A DNA stretch of 59,589 bases, from positions 1 to 59,589 of the forward strand of contig ONRP01000012.1 of assembly GCA_900320245.1 (NCBI GenBank), written 5' to 3'. Under the pieces are notes generated by a model that was given only the letters and a program-made list of their open reading frames with translations, was not told the DNA's origin and did not search any database. The position numbers and the translations under genes are program-made. Position 1 is the stretch's first letter, and each line of letters starts with the position of its first letter. This DNA comes from an uncultured Prevotellaceae bacterium. GTDB taxonomy: Bacteria; Bacteroidota; Bacteroidia; Bacteroidales; Muribaculaceae. Positions 9,824 through 18,541 of this stretch are shown here, piece by piece.

Positions 9824-11038
9824 ATGCTGGACATTAATAAGATACGCGAGGATTACCCGATTCTGCAACGCCAGATTGAGGGGCGGCCGCTCATCTATCT
9901 CGACAATGCTGCCACCTCCCAGACGCCGCGTCCCGTGGTGGAGGCCATCAACCAGATGTACTACCACTACAAGGCCAACGTGCACCGCGGTGTGCACACC
10001 CTGTCGCAGGAGGCGACCGACCTGGTAGAGCAGACGCGCGAGAAGGTACGGGCCTTTATCAACGCCGACAGCATCGAGGAGGTGATTTTCACCCGCGGCA
10101 CCACCGAGGGCATCAACCTGGTGGCCTCGTCGTTCGGGCAGATGCTGGAAAACGGTGACGAAATCATTGTCACCGTGATGGAACACCACAGCAACATCGT
10201 GCCCTGGCAACTCATCGGCCAGCGCAAGCGCATCACCCTGCGCGTCGTGCCCATCAACGAGCGCGGCGAGGTGGACATGGAGGCCTATGAAGACCTGTTC
10301 AGCGACAATACCCGCTTTGTCGCCCTGGCTCATGTGTCCAATGTGCTGGGAACGGTGAATCCCGTCAAGGAGATGATTGCCGTGGCCCATCGTCATGGCG
10401 TGCCCGTGCTCATCGATGGAGCACAGGCCGCACCCCACGTCAAGGTGGACGTGAAGGACCTGGACTGCGACTTCTATGCCTTCTCGAGCCACAAGATGTA
10501 CGGCCCCGCCGGTGTGGGCATCCTCTACGGCAAGCGCTACTGGCTGGACAAGATGCCGCCTTATCAGGGCGGTGGAGAGATGATCGGGCAGGTGACCTTT
10601 GAGCGCACCACCTTTGCCGAACTGCCGTTCAAGTTCGAGGCCGGCACGCCCGATTTTGTCGATATTGCCGCCTTTGGCGCCGCCATCGACTACATCCAGG
10701 GCTTGGGCATCGACAACATCGCTGCCCACGAGCGTGAACTGCTCACTGCAGCCGTCGACGGTCTGCGGGCGATTGACGGCATGCGCCTGTTCGGCACGGC
10801 ACCCGACAAGAGCGGCGTGGTGTCGTTCCTGGTGGGCGATATCAGCAGTTACGACATGGGTCTGCTGCTCGACAAACTGGGCATCGCCGTGCGTACGGGT
10901 CATCATTGCGCCCAGCCGTTGATGGCACGCTATGGCGTCAGCGGCATGGTGAGGGCCTCGTTTGCCGTCTACAACACGCTCGACGAGGTGGCCGCCTTTG
11001 TCGCCGCCACCCGCCGTGTGGCCGACATGCTGCGGTAA
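9824..11038 (+). CDS. sufS: cysteine desulfurase SufS
   Basis: 404-residue class V aminotransferase-fold enzyme that takes sulfur from L-cysteine for the SufBCD scaffold. Visible landmarks: YLDNAATSQTPRPV near the N-terminus, EHHSNIVPW, the PLP lysine in FSSHKMYGPAG, and the catalytic cysteine in RTGHHCAQPLM, as in group II SufS. It is the last gene of the suf operon and is followed by a terminator. No sufE or sufU partner is present in the window. Confidence 0.95.
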   Translation: MLDINKIREDYPILQRQIEGRPLIYLDNAATSQTPRPVVEAINQMYYHYKANVHRGVHTLSQEATDLVEQTREKVRAFINADSIEEVIFTRGTTEGINLVASSFGQMLENGDEIIVTVMEHHSNIVPWQLIGQRKRITLRVVPINERGEVDMEAYEDLFSDNTRFVALAHVSNVLGTVNPVKEMIAVAHRHGVPVLIDGAQAAPHVKVDVKDLDCDFYAFSSHKMYGPAGVGILYGKRYWLDKMPPYQGGGEMIGQVTFERTTFAELPFKFEAGTPDFVDIAAFGAAIDYIQGLGIDNIAAHERELLTAAVDGLRAIDGMRLFGTAPDKSGVVSFLVGDISSYDMGLLLDKLGIAVRTGHHCAQPLMARYGVSGMVRASFAVYNTLDEVAAFVAATRRVADMLR

Positions 11039-11067
11039 TCCCATCATCGACACGGGTCAAAAAACAG

Positions 11068-11103
11068 GAAAGACAGGGTTCACACCCTGCCTTTCTTCTT
11101 TTC
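11068..11103 (+). terminator. terminator of the suf operon
   Basis: GAAAGACAGGGT (11068-11079) pairs with ACCCTGCCTTTC (11084-11095) around a TCAC loop, with one G-T pair, and is followed by a T-rich tract. Confidence 0.75.
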
Positions 11104-11301
11104 GTGTTCTGAAGCCTAAAAAAACTTTTAACTAAACCCAAATGCTTATGGTATAGATTAAATAAAACAAGCCTAAAAACAATATTTTTGATTTTAGATG
11201 TAAAATGGATATTGCAAAAGAATAGAATCATTGGCAACTGACCAAATAAATTCTATCAATCGGCTGTTTTTATCAACGAAAAAACAATAGGGTTGTCGGT
11301 T

Positions 11302-12297
11302 TTAGGCTTTAGGCTCGTAGTTGCGTCCGATGATGTTGCACAGGGTGCCGCGTCCCAGCCATGAGGCCAGGATGCCCGCCTTGTTCTTGAGGCGCACCCG
11401 TGGGTCGAACAGGCAGTCGCCCCGCAGCCGCTTGATGCCTTGCCAGCAGCGGTCCTGCAACTGGCTGTGGTCGCCCTGCTTGTCCTGGTTGCTGAGCAGC
11501 AGGATGTTGAAATAGGCGCTCAGCAGGCGGCTGCGCACGGCTTTGAGATATTGCGGATCATCGGTCTGCATTTGCCGCTCCAGGTTCTCGCACACGTCGA
11601 GCACGGCGGAGCGGCGTGGCGAGAATACCCGCATGCTGTTGCTCTCGTGCTGGCGGTAGCCATAGAGCACCCGGCTGGTCGTGGCCACCCGCTTGCAGTG
11701 TTGCAGCAGGGGATAGATGATGGCCAAGTCCTCGTAGATGATACCCAGCGGGAAACGGATGCCGTCGAACAGCGACGCCTTGAACAGGCGTCCCCAGGGC
11801 GAGTGGGTGAGGCCGTGCTGGTAGAACACCGCGAGCAGGGCCTGCTGCTGGTCGAGCAGCCGCGTTTCGCCCTCCGACGAGAGTCGCCCGAAGTCGGGCG
11901 CTGCCCCTTCGAAGGCCACATATCCCCCCACGGCGATGTCGGCATCATGCCGTCGCATGAGGTCGAGCAACACGGTGACAAAGTCGGGATGGAGCACGTC
12001 GTCGCTGTCCACCATCATCATCAGTTCGCCGCTCATCGCTTCGAGGCCCGCATTGCGTGCCGCCGAATGGCCGCCGTTGGGCTGATGGATGACACGCACA
12101 CGGCTGTCACGCTCGGCCCAACGGTCGCTGATGGCTGCAGTGCCGTCGGTGCTGCCATCGTCCACGATGATGATTTCGAGACGGGCATAATCCTGCACGA
12201 CGATGCTTTCCAGGCACTGGTCCAGAAAAGCCTCGCCGTTGTAGACAGGCACGATGACCGAGATGAGCGGCTCCACTTTTTTCAGTGAACAGTTCAT
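11302..12297 (-). CDS. family 2 glycosyltransferase
   Basis: 331 residues starting at MNCSLKKVEPLISVIVPVYN. The GT-A fold is shown by SVIVPVYNGEAFLDQCLESI, IIVDDGSTDGT, HSAARNAGLEA and the nucleotide-sugar/metal motif MMMVDSDD. It probably adds a sugar to a surface polysaccharide, LPS or glycoprotein chain; the donor is not predictable. An in-frame start 51 nt further upstream would translate an intergenic inverted repeat, so the inner ATG at 12297 is preferred. It is the last gene of a minus-strand run that begins with a LolD-type ATPase. Confidence 0.85.
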   Translation of the reverse strand: MNCSLKKVEPLISVIVPVYNGEAFLDQCLESIVVQDYARLEIIIVDDGSTDGTAAISDRWAERDSRVRVIHQPNGGHSAARNAGLEAMSGELMMMVDSDDVLHPDFVTVLLDLMRRHDADIAVGGYVAFEGAAPDFGRLSSEGETRLLDQQQALLAVFYQHGLTHSPWGRLFKASLFDGIRFPLGIIYEDLAIIYPLLQHCKRVATTSRVLYGYRQHESNSMRVFSPRRSAVLDVCENLERQMQTDDPQYLKAVRSRLLSAYFNILLLSNQDKQGDHSQLQDRCWQGIKRLRGDCLFDPRVRLKNKAGILASWLGRGTLCNIIGRNYEPKA

Positions 12298-12301
12298 ATT
12301 G

Positions 12302-12353
12302 AACAGTTGACAGTTAGCAGCGAACAACCATTCACCATTAACTGTCAACTGTT
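12302..12353. repeat. perfect 15-bp inverted repeat between cysS and the glycosyltransferase
   Basis: AACAGTTGACAGTTA (12302-12316) and TAACTGTCAACTGTT (12339-12353) are exact inverse complements separated by 22 nt. It may act as a terminator or processing hairpin, or be one of the TTAACTGTCAACTGT-type repeats found between Bacteroidales genes. It has no T tract on the minus strand. Confidence 0.7.
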
Positions 12354-12360
12354 AACCGGT

Positions 12361-13836
12361 TTATTTTACTTTCCACTCAAAGCCGTCTTTGGTGTCCTTG
12401 ACCTCAAAGCCGAACTCGCTGAGTTTGTCGCGGATAAGGTCGCTGGTGGCCCAGTCCTTGTTGGCCTTGGCGGTGCGGCGCATCTCCAGCAGCAGGTCTA
12501 CGGCCAAGCGGTAAGGCTCCAGGTTTACGCTGTCGCCGCCGGCGGCATCGTCGCGGATGCCCAGCACGTCGAACAGGTAGGTCTGGAAGACGCTCTTCAG
12601 TTCGTCGATGTCGGCCTGCGAGAGCGTGGCGTGGCCGTCGTTGGCCTGGTTGATGACCTTGCAGGCATCAAACAGGGTGGCGATGACCGTGGGCGTGTTC
12701 AGGTCGTCGTTCATCGCGTCGGCGCAGCGCTGGCGGTAGTTGTCCAGCGGGCTGCTCGACTGCGGCGCGGCGTTGAGGGTATTGAGGCGGTGCCAGCCGT
12801 CGAGGATGCGCTCGAGGGCCTTCTCGGCAGCCTGCAGGGCCTCGTTGCTGAAGTCCACCGTGCCACGGTAGTGGGCCTGGAGGATGAAGAAGCGGATGGT
12901 CATCGGCGAGTAGGCCTGGGTCAGGGCGGGGTGGTCACCCGTGAAGAACTGCTCCAGGGTGATGAAGTTGCCCAACGACTTGCCCATCTTCTGGCCGTTG
13001 ATGGTGATCATGTTGTTGTGCATCCAGTAGTGCACCATCTCGTCGCCCTGGCTGGCCACGGCCTGTGCAATCTCGCACTCGTGGTGCGGAAAGACGAGGT
13101 CCATGCCGCCGCCGTGGATGTCGAAGTGCTTGCCCAGGTACTTGCGTCCCATGGCCGTGCACTCGCAGTGCCAGCCGGGGAAGCCGTCGCTCCAGGGCGA
13201 GGGCCAGCGCATGATGTGCTCGGGCTGAGCCTTCTTCCACAGGGCAAAGTCGGCCTGGTTGTGCTTCTCGCCCACGCCGTCGAGTTCGCGGCTGGCGTTG
13301 AGGATGTCGTCGAGGTTGCGTCCCGAGAGCACGCCGTAGCGGTGGTCGCGGTTATAGGCCTCGATGTCAAAGTAGACGCTGCCGTTGCTCTCGTAGGCAT
13401 AGCCGTTGGCCATGATCTGCTTGACCAGTTCCTCCTGTTCGATGATGTGTCCCGTGGCGTGGGGCTCGATGCTGGGAGGCAGCACGTTCAGGGCCTGCAT
13501 GGCGGCATGGTAACGGTTGGTGTAGTACTGTGCCACTTCCATGGGCTCGAGTTGCTCGAGGCGCGCCTTCTTGGCAATCTTGTCCTCGCCCTCGTCGGCG
13601 TCATGCTCGAGGTGGCCGACGTCGGTGATGTTGCGCACGTAGCGCACCTTGTAGCCCAGTTGCTGCAGGTAGCGGAACAGCACGTCGAAGGTAATGGCCG
13701 GACGGGTATGACCCAGGTGCGGGTCGCCATAGACCGTGGGGCCGCAGACGTACATGCCCACCATCGGCTCGCTCAACGGCACGAAGTGCTCCTTGCGGCG
13801 GGTGAGGGTATTGTAGATGAAAAGGGGATGTTCCAT
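12361..13836 (-). CDS. cysS: cysteinyl-tRNA synthetase
   Basis: 491 residues, normal length. It charges tRNA-Cys with cysteine. The HIGH-type motif is PHLGHTRP in [17 protein letters not shown], near residue 40; the zinc site includes the Cys of CGPTVYG and the CECTA/HHECE segment; the KMSKS equivalent is KMGKSLGN near residue 274. [19 protein letters not shown] block and a DALR-type helical tail follow. It lies between DUF3467 and a glycosyltransferase on the same strand. Confidence 0.95.
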   Translation of the reverse strand: MEHPLFIYNTLTRRKEHFVPLSEPMVGMYVCGPTVYGDPHLGHTRPAITFDVLFRYLQQLGYKVRYVRNITDVGHLEHDADEGEDKIAKKARLEQLEPMEVAQYYTNRYHAAMQALNVLPPSIEPHATGHIIEQEELVKQIMANGYAYESNGSVYFDIEAYNRDHRYGVLSGRNLDDILNASRELDGVGEKHNQADFALWKKAQPEHIMRWPSPWSDGFPGWHCECTAMGRKYLGKHFDIHGGGMDLVFPHHECEIAQAVASQGDEMVHYWMHNNMITINGQKMGKSLGNFITLEQFFTGDHPALTQAYSPMTIRFFILQAHYRGTVDFSNEALQAAEKALERILDGWHRLNTLNAAPQSSSPLDNYRQRCADAMNDDLNTPTVIATLFDACKVINQANDGHATLSQADIDELKSVFQTYLFDVLGIRDDAAGGDSVNLEPYRLAVDLLLEMRRTAKANKDWATSDLIRDKLSEFGFEVKDTKDGFEWKVK

Positions 13837-13881
13837 TTTTCTAAGTTTTTAGTTTAAAATCTTTAAACTCTAAACTCTATG

Positions 13882-13911
13882 TTTCAAATGACCGAACTCG
13901 GTCATTGGAAA
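13882..13911. repeat. palindrome just after the DUF3467 gene
   Basis: TTTCAAATGACCGA (13882-13895) pairs with TCGGTCATTGGAAA (13898-13911) with one mismatch, giving a near-continuous 14-bp arm palindrome. It starts at the stop codon of the minus-strand gene; it may be a weak terminator, a processing site or an operator before cysS. Confidence 0.5.
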
Positions 13912-14235
13912 TTATGCCTGGCCCTTGGGCAGGGGGAAATCCATGATGCCGCTCTGGTTGGGACGGTTGATCTTGATTTCGCCGAAGTTCTGCTCGTAGC
14001 GGCGGACGTTCTCCTGCAGGGCGAGCATGAGTTCCTTGGCATGCTGGGGAGCCATGATGATGCGGCTCTGCACGCGTGCCTGCGGCATGTTGGGACCGCG
14101 CAGGATCATATCAATGAAAAAATCGTTGGGACCGTGGGCAATCATTGCCATGTTAGCGTAACGTCCCTGCATTTCCTCCTTGGGAATCTCGATTTTGAGT
14201 TGGTTCTGGTTTTGATTTTGATTTTCGTTTGCCAT
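13912..14235 (-). CDS. DUF3467 family protein
   Basis: 107 residues. The conserved core (MQGRYANMAMIAHGPNDFFI, then MPQARVQSRIIMAPQHAKEL and QNFGEI) matches the small DUF3467 family, whose function is not known. The N-terminus is an Asn/Gln run (MANENQNQNQNQ). ATG at 14235 is chosen because upstream in-frame sequence runs into the next gene and reads as nonsense. No signal peptide or membrane segment, so it is cytoplasmic. Confidence 0.8.
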   Translation of the reverse strand: MANENQNQNQNQLKIEIPKEEMQGRYANMAMIAHGPNDFFIDMILRGPNMPQARVQSRIIMAPQHAKELMLALQENVRRYEQNFGEIKINRPNQSGIMDFPLPKGQA

Positions 14236-14264
14236 AATTAGGTTATAAATGATTAAAAAAATGA

Positions 14265-14942
14265 TTATTTGTTGAAGTCGTAATACTCGGTGCCTGGATA
14301 GGTCAAGTCGTTGAGGTGGACCCTCATGCACTTGACCGAAGGCCGTTTCCACAACGCGCCGATCGAGAACGAGGCATAGCAGTCGCGCCAGAAGGTGGGA
14401 CGCTCGCCCCTGAGGTCGTGCACTAGGTAGCAGTGCACGGTGTCGCTGGCCAGGGTGTTCGCGTCGGCCACGAGCATGAACGTGCGGCTCTTGCCCGTGT
14501 ACTCGACCTGGCAGCGCAGGTTCAGGTAGGGCCCCGTGCGCCATAGGCTGCGCAGTTTCACCTCGTGTCGGGGCAGGCTGTCGGGAACTTGTGTCTGCCG
14601 CAGCGAGTCGCTGATGATGGCGTTGCAGCCGTAGACGGTAATGTCGCGGTGGTCGCCGGCCTGCTGGTCGGCGAAGTCATAGCGCAGCAGCACGCGCTGG
14701 TGGGTCTTGACGTCGCTCAAGCCGACGCGTGACTGCAGCGTGACTGCCGTGGAGTCGCCGTGCCCCAGATACTCAAACACCGCGCCGGCATCGTTCTGTC
14801 CAAGATAGGTGACGATGTCGTAGCGGTAGTCGGTGTAGGCACGGTCGATGTCGTCCTGCTTGTCGCACGCGGCGAGGGCGAGCAGGGCGGCCAGCAGCAG
14901 TATGGGCAGATGTCGCAGGGTCGGTTTCATCGTTATGTTCAT
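14265..14942 (-). CDS. unrecognised lipoprotein, 225 aa
   Basis: The N-terminus has a lipoprotein signal with a lipobox-like LALAAC, so the mature protein probably starts at that Cys near residue 26. The rest is beta-rich with no recognised motif. The ATG at 14942 overlaps the stop of the upstream ATPase gene as ATGA, implying translational coupling. It may be a partner of that LolD-type ATPase or simply co-expressed. A start at 14930 (MKPTLRHLP) is possible. Confidence 0.75.
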   Translation of the reverse strand: MNITMKPTLRHLPILLLAALLALAACDKQDDIDRAYTDYRYDIVTYLGQNDAGAVFEYLGHGDSTAVTLQSRVGLSDVKTHQRVLLRYDFADQQAGDHRDITVYGCNAIISDSLRQTQVPDSLPRHEVKLRSLWRTGPYLNLRCQVEYTGKSRTFMLVADANTLASDTVHCYLVHDLRGERPTFWRDCYASFSIGALWKRPSVKCMRVHLNDLTYPGTEYYDFNK

Positions 14943-15613
14943 GATCGGCTGCGTGCGGTCTGTTCCACAATCAGGCCGTCGCGCATGTGCAGCGTGCGGT
15001 CGGCTTGGGCGGCAAGCCCCTCGTCGTGGGTCACAATGATAAAGGTCTGGCCCAACTCCTCGCGCAGTTCAAAGAACAGTTGGTGCAGTTCCTGCTTGTT
15101 CTGGGTGTCGAGGCTGCCCGAGGGCTCATCGGCCAGGATAACCTTGGGACTGTTGATGAGCGCCCTGGCCACGGCTACGCGCTGGCACTCGCCGCCGCTC
15201 AGTTGCGAGGGCTTGTGGTCCAGACGGTCCTGCAGGTGCATGCGCTCCAGCAGCCGCTTGGCGCGGGCAAAGGCGTCGGCCCGGTTGTCGCCGCCCAGCA
15301 GGGCGGGTATGGCGACGTTCTCGAGCATGGTGAATTCGGGCAACAACTGGTGGAACTGGAACACAAAACCAATGTTGCGGTTGCGGAAGTGGGCCAACTC
15401 CTTGTCCTTCAACGCGAGCACATTCTTGCCCTCGTAGCATACCTCGCCCTGCTGTGGCGCATCGAGTGTGCCGATAATCTGCAGCAGGGTCGTCTTGCCG
15501 GCACCGCTGGGTCCCACAATCGACACAATCTCGCCCTGGTCGATGTCGAGGTCCACACCCCGCAGCACCTCCAGGTCGCCGTATCTTTTCACTATATTTC
15601 GAGCCTCAATCAT
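14939..15613 (-). CDS. LolD-type ABC transporter ATPase
   Basis: 224 residues from [20 protein letters not shown]; an adjacent in-frame ATG at 15616 adds one Met. It has Walker [12 protein letters not shown], signature [15 protein letters not shown], Walker [13 protein letters not shown] and an H-loop in [11 protein letters not shown]. The D-loop SGSLD and overall length match the LolD/MacB group, which energises lipoprotein release or MacB-like export with a permease. No permease gene is next to it, so the permease must lie elsewhere. It is the first gene of the minus-strand run and has a -7 box only nine bases upstream. Confidence 0.88.
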   Translation of the reverse strand: MIEARNIVKRYGDLEVLRGVDLDIDQGEIVSIVGPSGAGKTTLLQIIGTLDAPQQGEVCYEGKNVLALKDKELAHFRNRNIGFVFQFHQLLPEFTMLENVAIPALLGGDNRADAFARAKRLLERMHLQDRLDHKPSQLSGGECQRVAVARALINSPKVILADEPSGSLDTQNKQELHQLFFELREELGQTFIIVTHDEGLAAQADRTLHMRDGLIVEQTARSRS

Positions 15614-15625
15614 CATAGTAACCTG

Positions 15626-15633
15626 CAAAGATA
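15626..15633 (-). promoter_or_regulatory. -7 element of the LolD-type gene, near-leaderless
   Basis: On the minus strand TATCTTTG ends nine bases before the ATG at 15616, so the transcript leader can be only a few bases long. No clear TTTG upstream element is seen. Confidence 0.5.
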
Positions 15634-15705
15634 GCAAAAAGATTTCAGTTTGGGGCCATCGTGGGAGTTTTTTGCAGGTCGGTAGCGCCAAAAATGAAGA
15701 AATGC

Positions 15706-15736
15706 TTTGTGATATGACTTGTTATTCCTACCTTTG
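15706..15736 (+). promoter_or_regulatory. consensus promoter of the TIR-Sel1 gene
   Basis: TTTG (15706-15709), 19 nt, TACCTTTG (15729-15736). Both boxes are exact consensus. Only six bases separate the -7 box from the ATG at 15743, so the mRNA is nearly leaderless. Confidence 0.75.
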
Positions 15737-15742
15737 CACTTG

Positions 15743-17608
15743 ATGGAGTATGATATATTCATAAGTTATTCTAGGGATGACCAAGGCCAAGTCGATACCT
15801 TTGTCCAGCAGTTGGAGGCTGCAGGGTATAGGGTGTGGATTGACAAGACTGGCATCTATTCCGGAACAGGATTCAAGGCGGTTCTTGTTCAGGCTATTGA
15901 AAATTCAGAGATCTTCCTTTTCTTCTCTTCCAAGGCTGCCAATGCTTCGTCATGGACAGCCAAAGAGATTGCGATTGCCGTCGACCGGCAAAAGAAGATT
16001 ATTCCCATCAAATTAGACTCTACTCGTTATAACCCTGATGTGGAATTCGACCTCATCAATTTGGACTATGTTGATTATACCAACAAATCTACTCGTGACC
16101 AAGAGTTAGACAAGTTAATGCGTTCTCTTGAGAGGTTATTGCCGCCCCGCCCTCCGAAACCGAAGGAACTTAAGGAACCAAAGGATCCTCAGAAACCGAA
16201 GGAGCCAAATGAACCAAAGGACCCTCAGAAACCGAAGGGGCCTACGAAGCCAAAGGAAGAAATAGAGGGAAACTGGTTTAGCGACTTTATAAAGAACCAT
16301 CTTGGATGGGCCATCACCGTGGCGACAGTGGCATTGCTGCTGATTGTCGGTGTGCCCCTGTACTGTTCAAGAATTGACAGTAATTTATCTCCGGCAGAAC
16401 GTCAATTAAGAATTGTGGAGCAATACACAAAAGCAGCCGAGCAAGGCGATGCCGAGGCACAATACAATTTGGGCGTTTGCTACGAAAAGGGCGAAGGAGT
16501 TCCCCAGAATTACGAAGAAGCCGCAAAGTGGTACATGAAAGCCGCTGAGCAGGGCCATGCAAATGCTCAGAACAATTTGGGCCGTTGTTACTATGTTGGT
16601 AATGGTGTTCGCCAGAATCACGAAGAAGCGGTGAAGTGGTACCGGAAAGCAGCAGAGCAAGGTCTTGCCGATGCCCAGGATAATTTAGGCCAATGTTACC
16701 AAAAAGGTGAAGGTGTGCCCGAGGATGACAAGGAAGCCGTGAAGTGGTACCGGAAAGCCGCTGAACAAGGTTATGCCAAGGCACAATATCATTTGGGCTA
16801 CTGCTACTCTTGGAGGGAAGGGGTCCCCCGCGATGAAAAAGAAGCGGTGAAATGGTACAGGAAAGCCGCTGAGCAAGGCTATGCCTGGGCGCAATACCGT
16901 TTGGCCAACAGTTATTGTATTGGACTAGGAGTAACAAAAGATATAGAGGAGGGCGAGAAGTTGTACCGGAAAGCGGCTAAGCAAGGTCTTGCTGAGGCAC
17001 AGTTTAGTTTGGGCTATGAATACTTTTGTGGTAAAGTATTCAAAAGTGATATCCATGGAGGACTGAAGTGGATGAGGAAGGCAGCTGAACAGGGTTATAG
17101 CCACGCACAATACGTTATAGGAAGAATCTATTATGATGGTGAAGGAGTCACAAGAGATATTAATGAGGGGCTGAAATGGTTGAACAAAGCAGCCGAGCAA
17201 AGCAATCTCGATGCACAGTACAAATTGGGCAAAAGTTACTATATGGGTGATGGTGTCACCCAGAATTATCAAGAAGCCATTAAGTGGTTCCGTAAAGGCG
17301 CTGAACAGGATGGTGGCATGTCGCAATACTATTTGGGCCGTTGCTATGAGTATGGCTATGGAGTAAACCAGGATTACAATAAGGCTGTAAGTTGGTACAA
17401 AAAAGCAGCCGAGCATTACTACTGTGATGAAGGGCAATACGCTTTGGGCCGTTGCTACGAGTATGGCTATGGAGTAGAAAAAGACAAGGATAAAGCCTTG
17501 GAATGGTACAAGAAAGCCGCCAAACGAGATAATAAGGACGCCGTGAATGCTGTCAAGCGCTTGTCTCCATCAGACGCTGTTAACGACGCAAAGGAGAGTG
17601 AAAAATAA
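15743..17608 (+). CDS. TIR domain - transmembrane - Sel1 repeat protein
   Basis: 621 residues. Residues 1-130 are a TIR domain (YDIFISYSRDD, GYRVWIDKTGI). Glu75 in SSWTAKEIAIAV sits where NAD-cleaving TIR enzymes have their catalytic Glu, so NADase activity is possible. Residues 134-172 form a Pro/Lys-rich linker with a 12-residue unit repeated twice (EPKDPQKPKEPN). A membrane helix follows (about 188-207). From about 225 to the end are ten Sel1-type repeats (pattern NLGVCYEKGEGV...AAKWYMKAAEQG), which usually bind partner proteins. The TIR would be cytoplasmic and the repeats extracytoplasmic. The start at 15743 fits the promoter and the TIR N-terminus. A DKNYY lipoprotein gene follows 8 bp later. 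Immune, signalling or envelope-stress roles are all possible; no other defence gene is nearby. Confidence 0.85.
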   Translation: MEYDIFISYSRDDQGQVDTFVQQLEAAGYRVWIDKTGIYSGTGFKAVLVQAIENSEIFLFFSSKAANASSWTAKEIAIAVDRQKKIIPIKLDSTRYNPDVEFDLINLDYVDYTNKSTRDQELDKLMRSLERLLPPRPPKPKELKEPKDPQKPKEPNEPKDPQKPKGPTKPKEEIEGNWFSDFIKNHLGWAITVATVALLLIVGVPLYCSRIDSNLSPAERQLRIVEQYTKAAEQGDAEAQYNLGVCYEKGEGVPQNYEEAAKWYMKAAEQGHANAQNNLGRCYYVGNGVRQNHEEAVKWYRKAAEQGLADAQDNLGQCYQKGEGVPEDDKEAVKWYRKAAEQGYAKAQYHLGYCYSWREGVPRDEKEAVKWYRKAAEQGYAWAQYRLANSYCIGLGVTKDIEEGEKLYRKAAKQGLAEAQFSLGYEYFCGKVFKSDIHGGLKWMRKAAEQGYSHAQYVIGRIYYDGEGVTRDINEGLKWLNKAAEQSNLDAQYKLGKSYYMGDGVTQNYQEAIKWFRKGAEQDGGMSQYYLGRCYEYGYGVNQDYNKAVSWYKKAAEHYYCDEGQYALGRCYEYGYGVEKDKDKALEWYKKAAKRDNKDAVNAVKRLSPSDAVNDAKESEK

Positions 17609-17616
17609 TTATTGTG

Positions 17617-18315
17617 ATGAGGAGATTGTTTTTTGCCCTTATGGCCTGTGTGCTGGCGCTGATGCAGTCGGCATGCGTTGGAGATGCAAAATATGTGGTG
17701 CAGGATGGCTGTGTGGTCTATCGCTACTGGACGTTCAGTTTCGGGTGGCGCAACGATACGCTGCCAGGTGCCGACGCGGCTACGTTTGAGCAGGTGAAGG
17801 ACTGGCTGGGCTATGACAGTGAGCGTGTCTACTATGAGGACAAACTGGTGTCTGGTGCTGATGTATCCTCGCTGGTGGCCATTCGCAAGCCGTTGTTCCG
17901 TGACAAACGGGATTACTACTATCAAGCGGTGCCGATGCACGTGAGCGACGTGGCCTCGTTCAAGGTGATGGCATGGTTTGAGGACGATTTCTGGGCGCAT
18001 GATTCGCGGTGTGCCTATTATGACACGGTGCGCATCGACGGCGTCGACCTGGACTCGTTCAAGATCCTTGAGATGTCCAAGGCGAAGGATAAGCACCACG
18101 TTTACTACTTCGGCAGGGTGATTCCCGATGCCGATCCAGCGACTTACGAAATTCTGGGCTACTCGGCCTATTCGCGCGACAAGTCCCACATCTGGTGCGG
18201 TGATGACCTGCTCGAGGACGTGGACTACGCGACATTTACCGTCGACGATGTGTCCACGGCCCACGACAAGTACGGCTCCTTCCGTTGGGAGAAACGTGAC
18301 ACCATCGCCGAGTGA
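17617..18315 (+). CDS. DKNYY-family lipoprotein
   Basis: 232 residues. The signal peptide ends in a lipobox-like MQSAC, so the mature protein is probably lipid-anchored. The body contains repeats in which a charged D-K or D-S pair precedes a Tyr/Trp-rich strand (YDSERVYYED, RDKRDYYYQAV, KDKHHVYYFGRVI, RDKSHIWCGDDL), the hallmark of the DKNYY family, whose function is unknown. An alternative start is the adjacent ATG at 17614. It directly follows the TIR-Sel1 gene and very likely shares its transcript, which suggests an envelope partner for the Sel1 domain. Confidence 0.8.
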   Translation: MRRLFFALMACVLALMQSACVGDAKYVVQDGCVVYRYWTFSFGWRNDTLPGADAATFEQVKDWLGYDSERVYYEDKLVSGADVSSLVAIRKPLFRDKRDYYYQAVPMHVSDVASFKVMAWFEDDFWAHDSRCAYYDTVRIDGVDLDSFKILEMSKAKDKHHVYYFGRVIPDADPATYEILGYSAYSRDKSHIWCGDDLLEDVDYATFTVDDVSTAHDKYGSFRWEKRDTIAE

Positions 18316-18384
18316 GACATGGCTGTTTTTTGGGAAACACGATTAAAAATTTGTTAATCCGGGCCAGTACTGAAAACTTTGTTG

Positions 18385-18392
18385 TACCTTTG
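18385..18392 (+). promoter_or_regulatory. -7 element of metK
   Basis: TACCTTTG matches TAnnTTTG. Transcription from here would give a leader of about 145 nt before the metK ATG at 18542. The upstream -33 box is poor. Confidence 0.55.
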
Positions 18393-18422
18393 CAGCCACA
18401 TTTTTAAGTAACAGATACTAAC

Positions 18423-18472
18423 AGTGGACAAATTTGGCTGCTTGCAACCACTTGAAAAAATGCTAAAACTGC
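18423..18472 (+). promoter_or_regulatory. SAM-II-like riboswitch aptamer upstream of metK
   Basis: Conserved SAM-II blocks appear in order: AATTT (18431-18435), TTGCAA (18442-18447), an A-rich loop TTGAAAAAAT (18452-18461) and GCTAAAA (18462-18468). P1 can form from AGTGG (18423-18427) with CCACT (18448-18452). The pseudoknot P2 can form from TTGC (18442-18445) with GCTA (18462-18465), including the U-U juxtaposition seen in known SAM-II structures, and is extended by GC (18437-18438) with GC (18471-18472). metK makes S-adenosylmethionine, so feedback control fits. The element ends about 70 nt before the start codon, further than is usual for translational SAM-II switches; a hairpin with a T tract lies between. 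Confidence 0.7.
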
Positions 18473-18505
18473 GATAATCAACGACTTTATCGGTTTCTTT
18501 TAGCG

Positions 18506-18528
18506 TTCTTGTTCCACAAGGATTTTTT
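18506..18528 (+). terminator. possible attenuator hairpin before metK
   Basis: TTCTTGT (18506-18512) pairs with ACAAGGA (18516-18522) around TCC, followed by TTTTTT. It lies just 13 nt before the metK ATG. Immediately upstream, TTTTAGC (18498-18504) is complementary to the aptamer's GCTAAAA (18462-18468), so an alternative fold that excludes the pseudoknot is possible. Confidence 0.5.
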
Positions 18529-18541
18529 AATTTTTGGTACA

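Noticed and set aside
15743-17608. Assigning the TIR protein to a known phage-defence system such as Thoeris or CBASS
   Set aside because: No SIR2, cyclase, Cap or other partner gene is nearby, and the Sel1-membrane layout does not match those systems.
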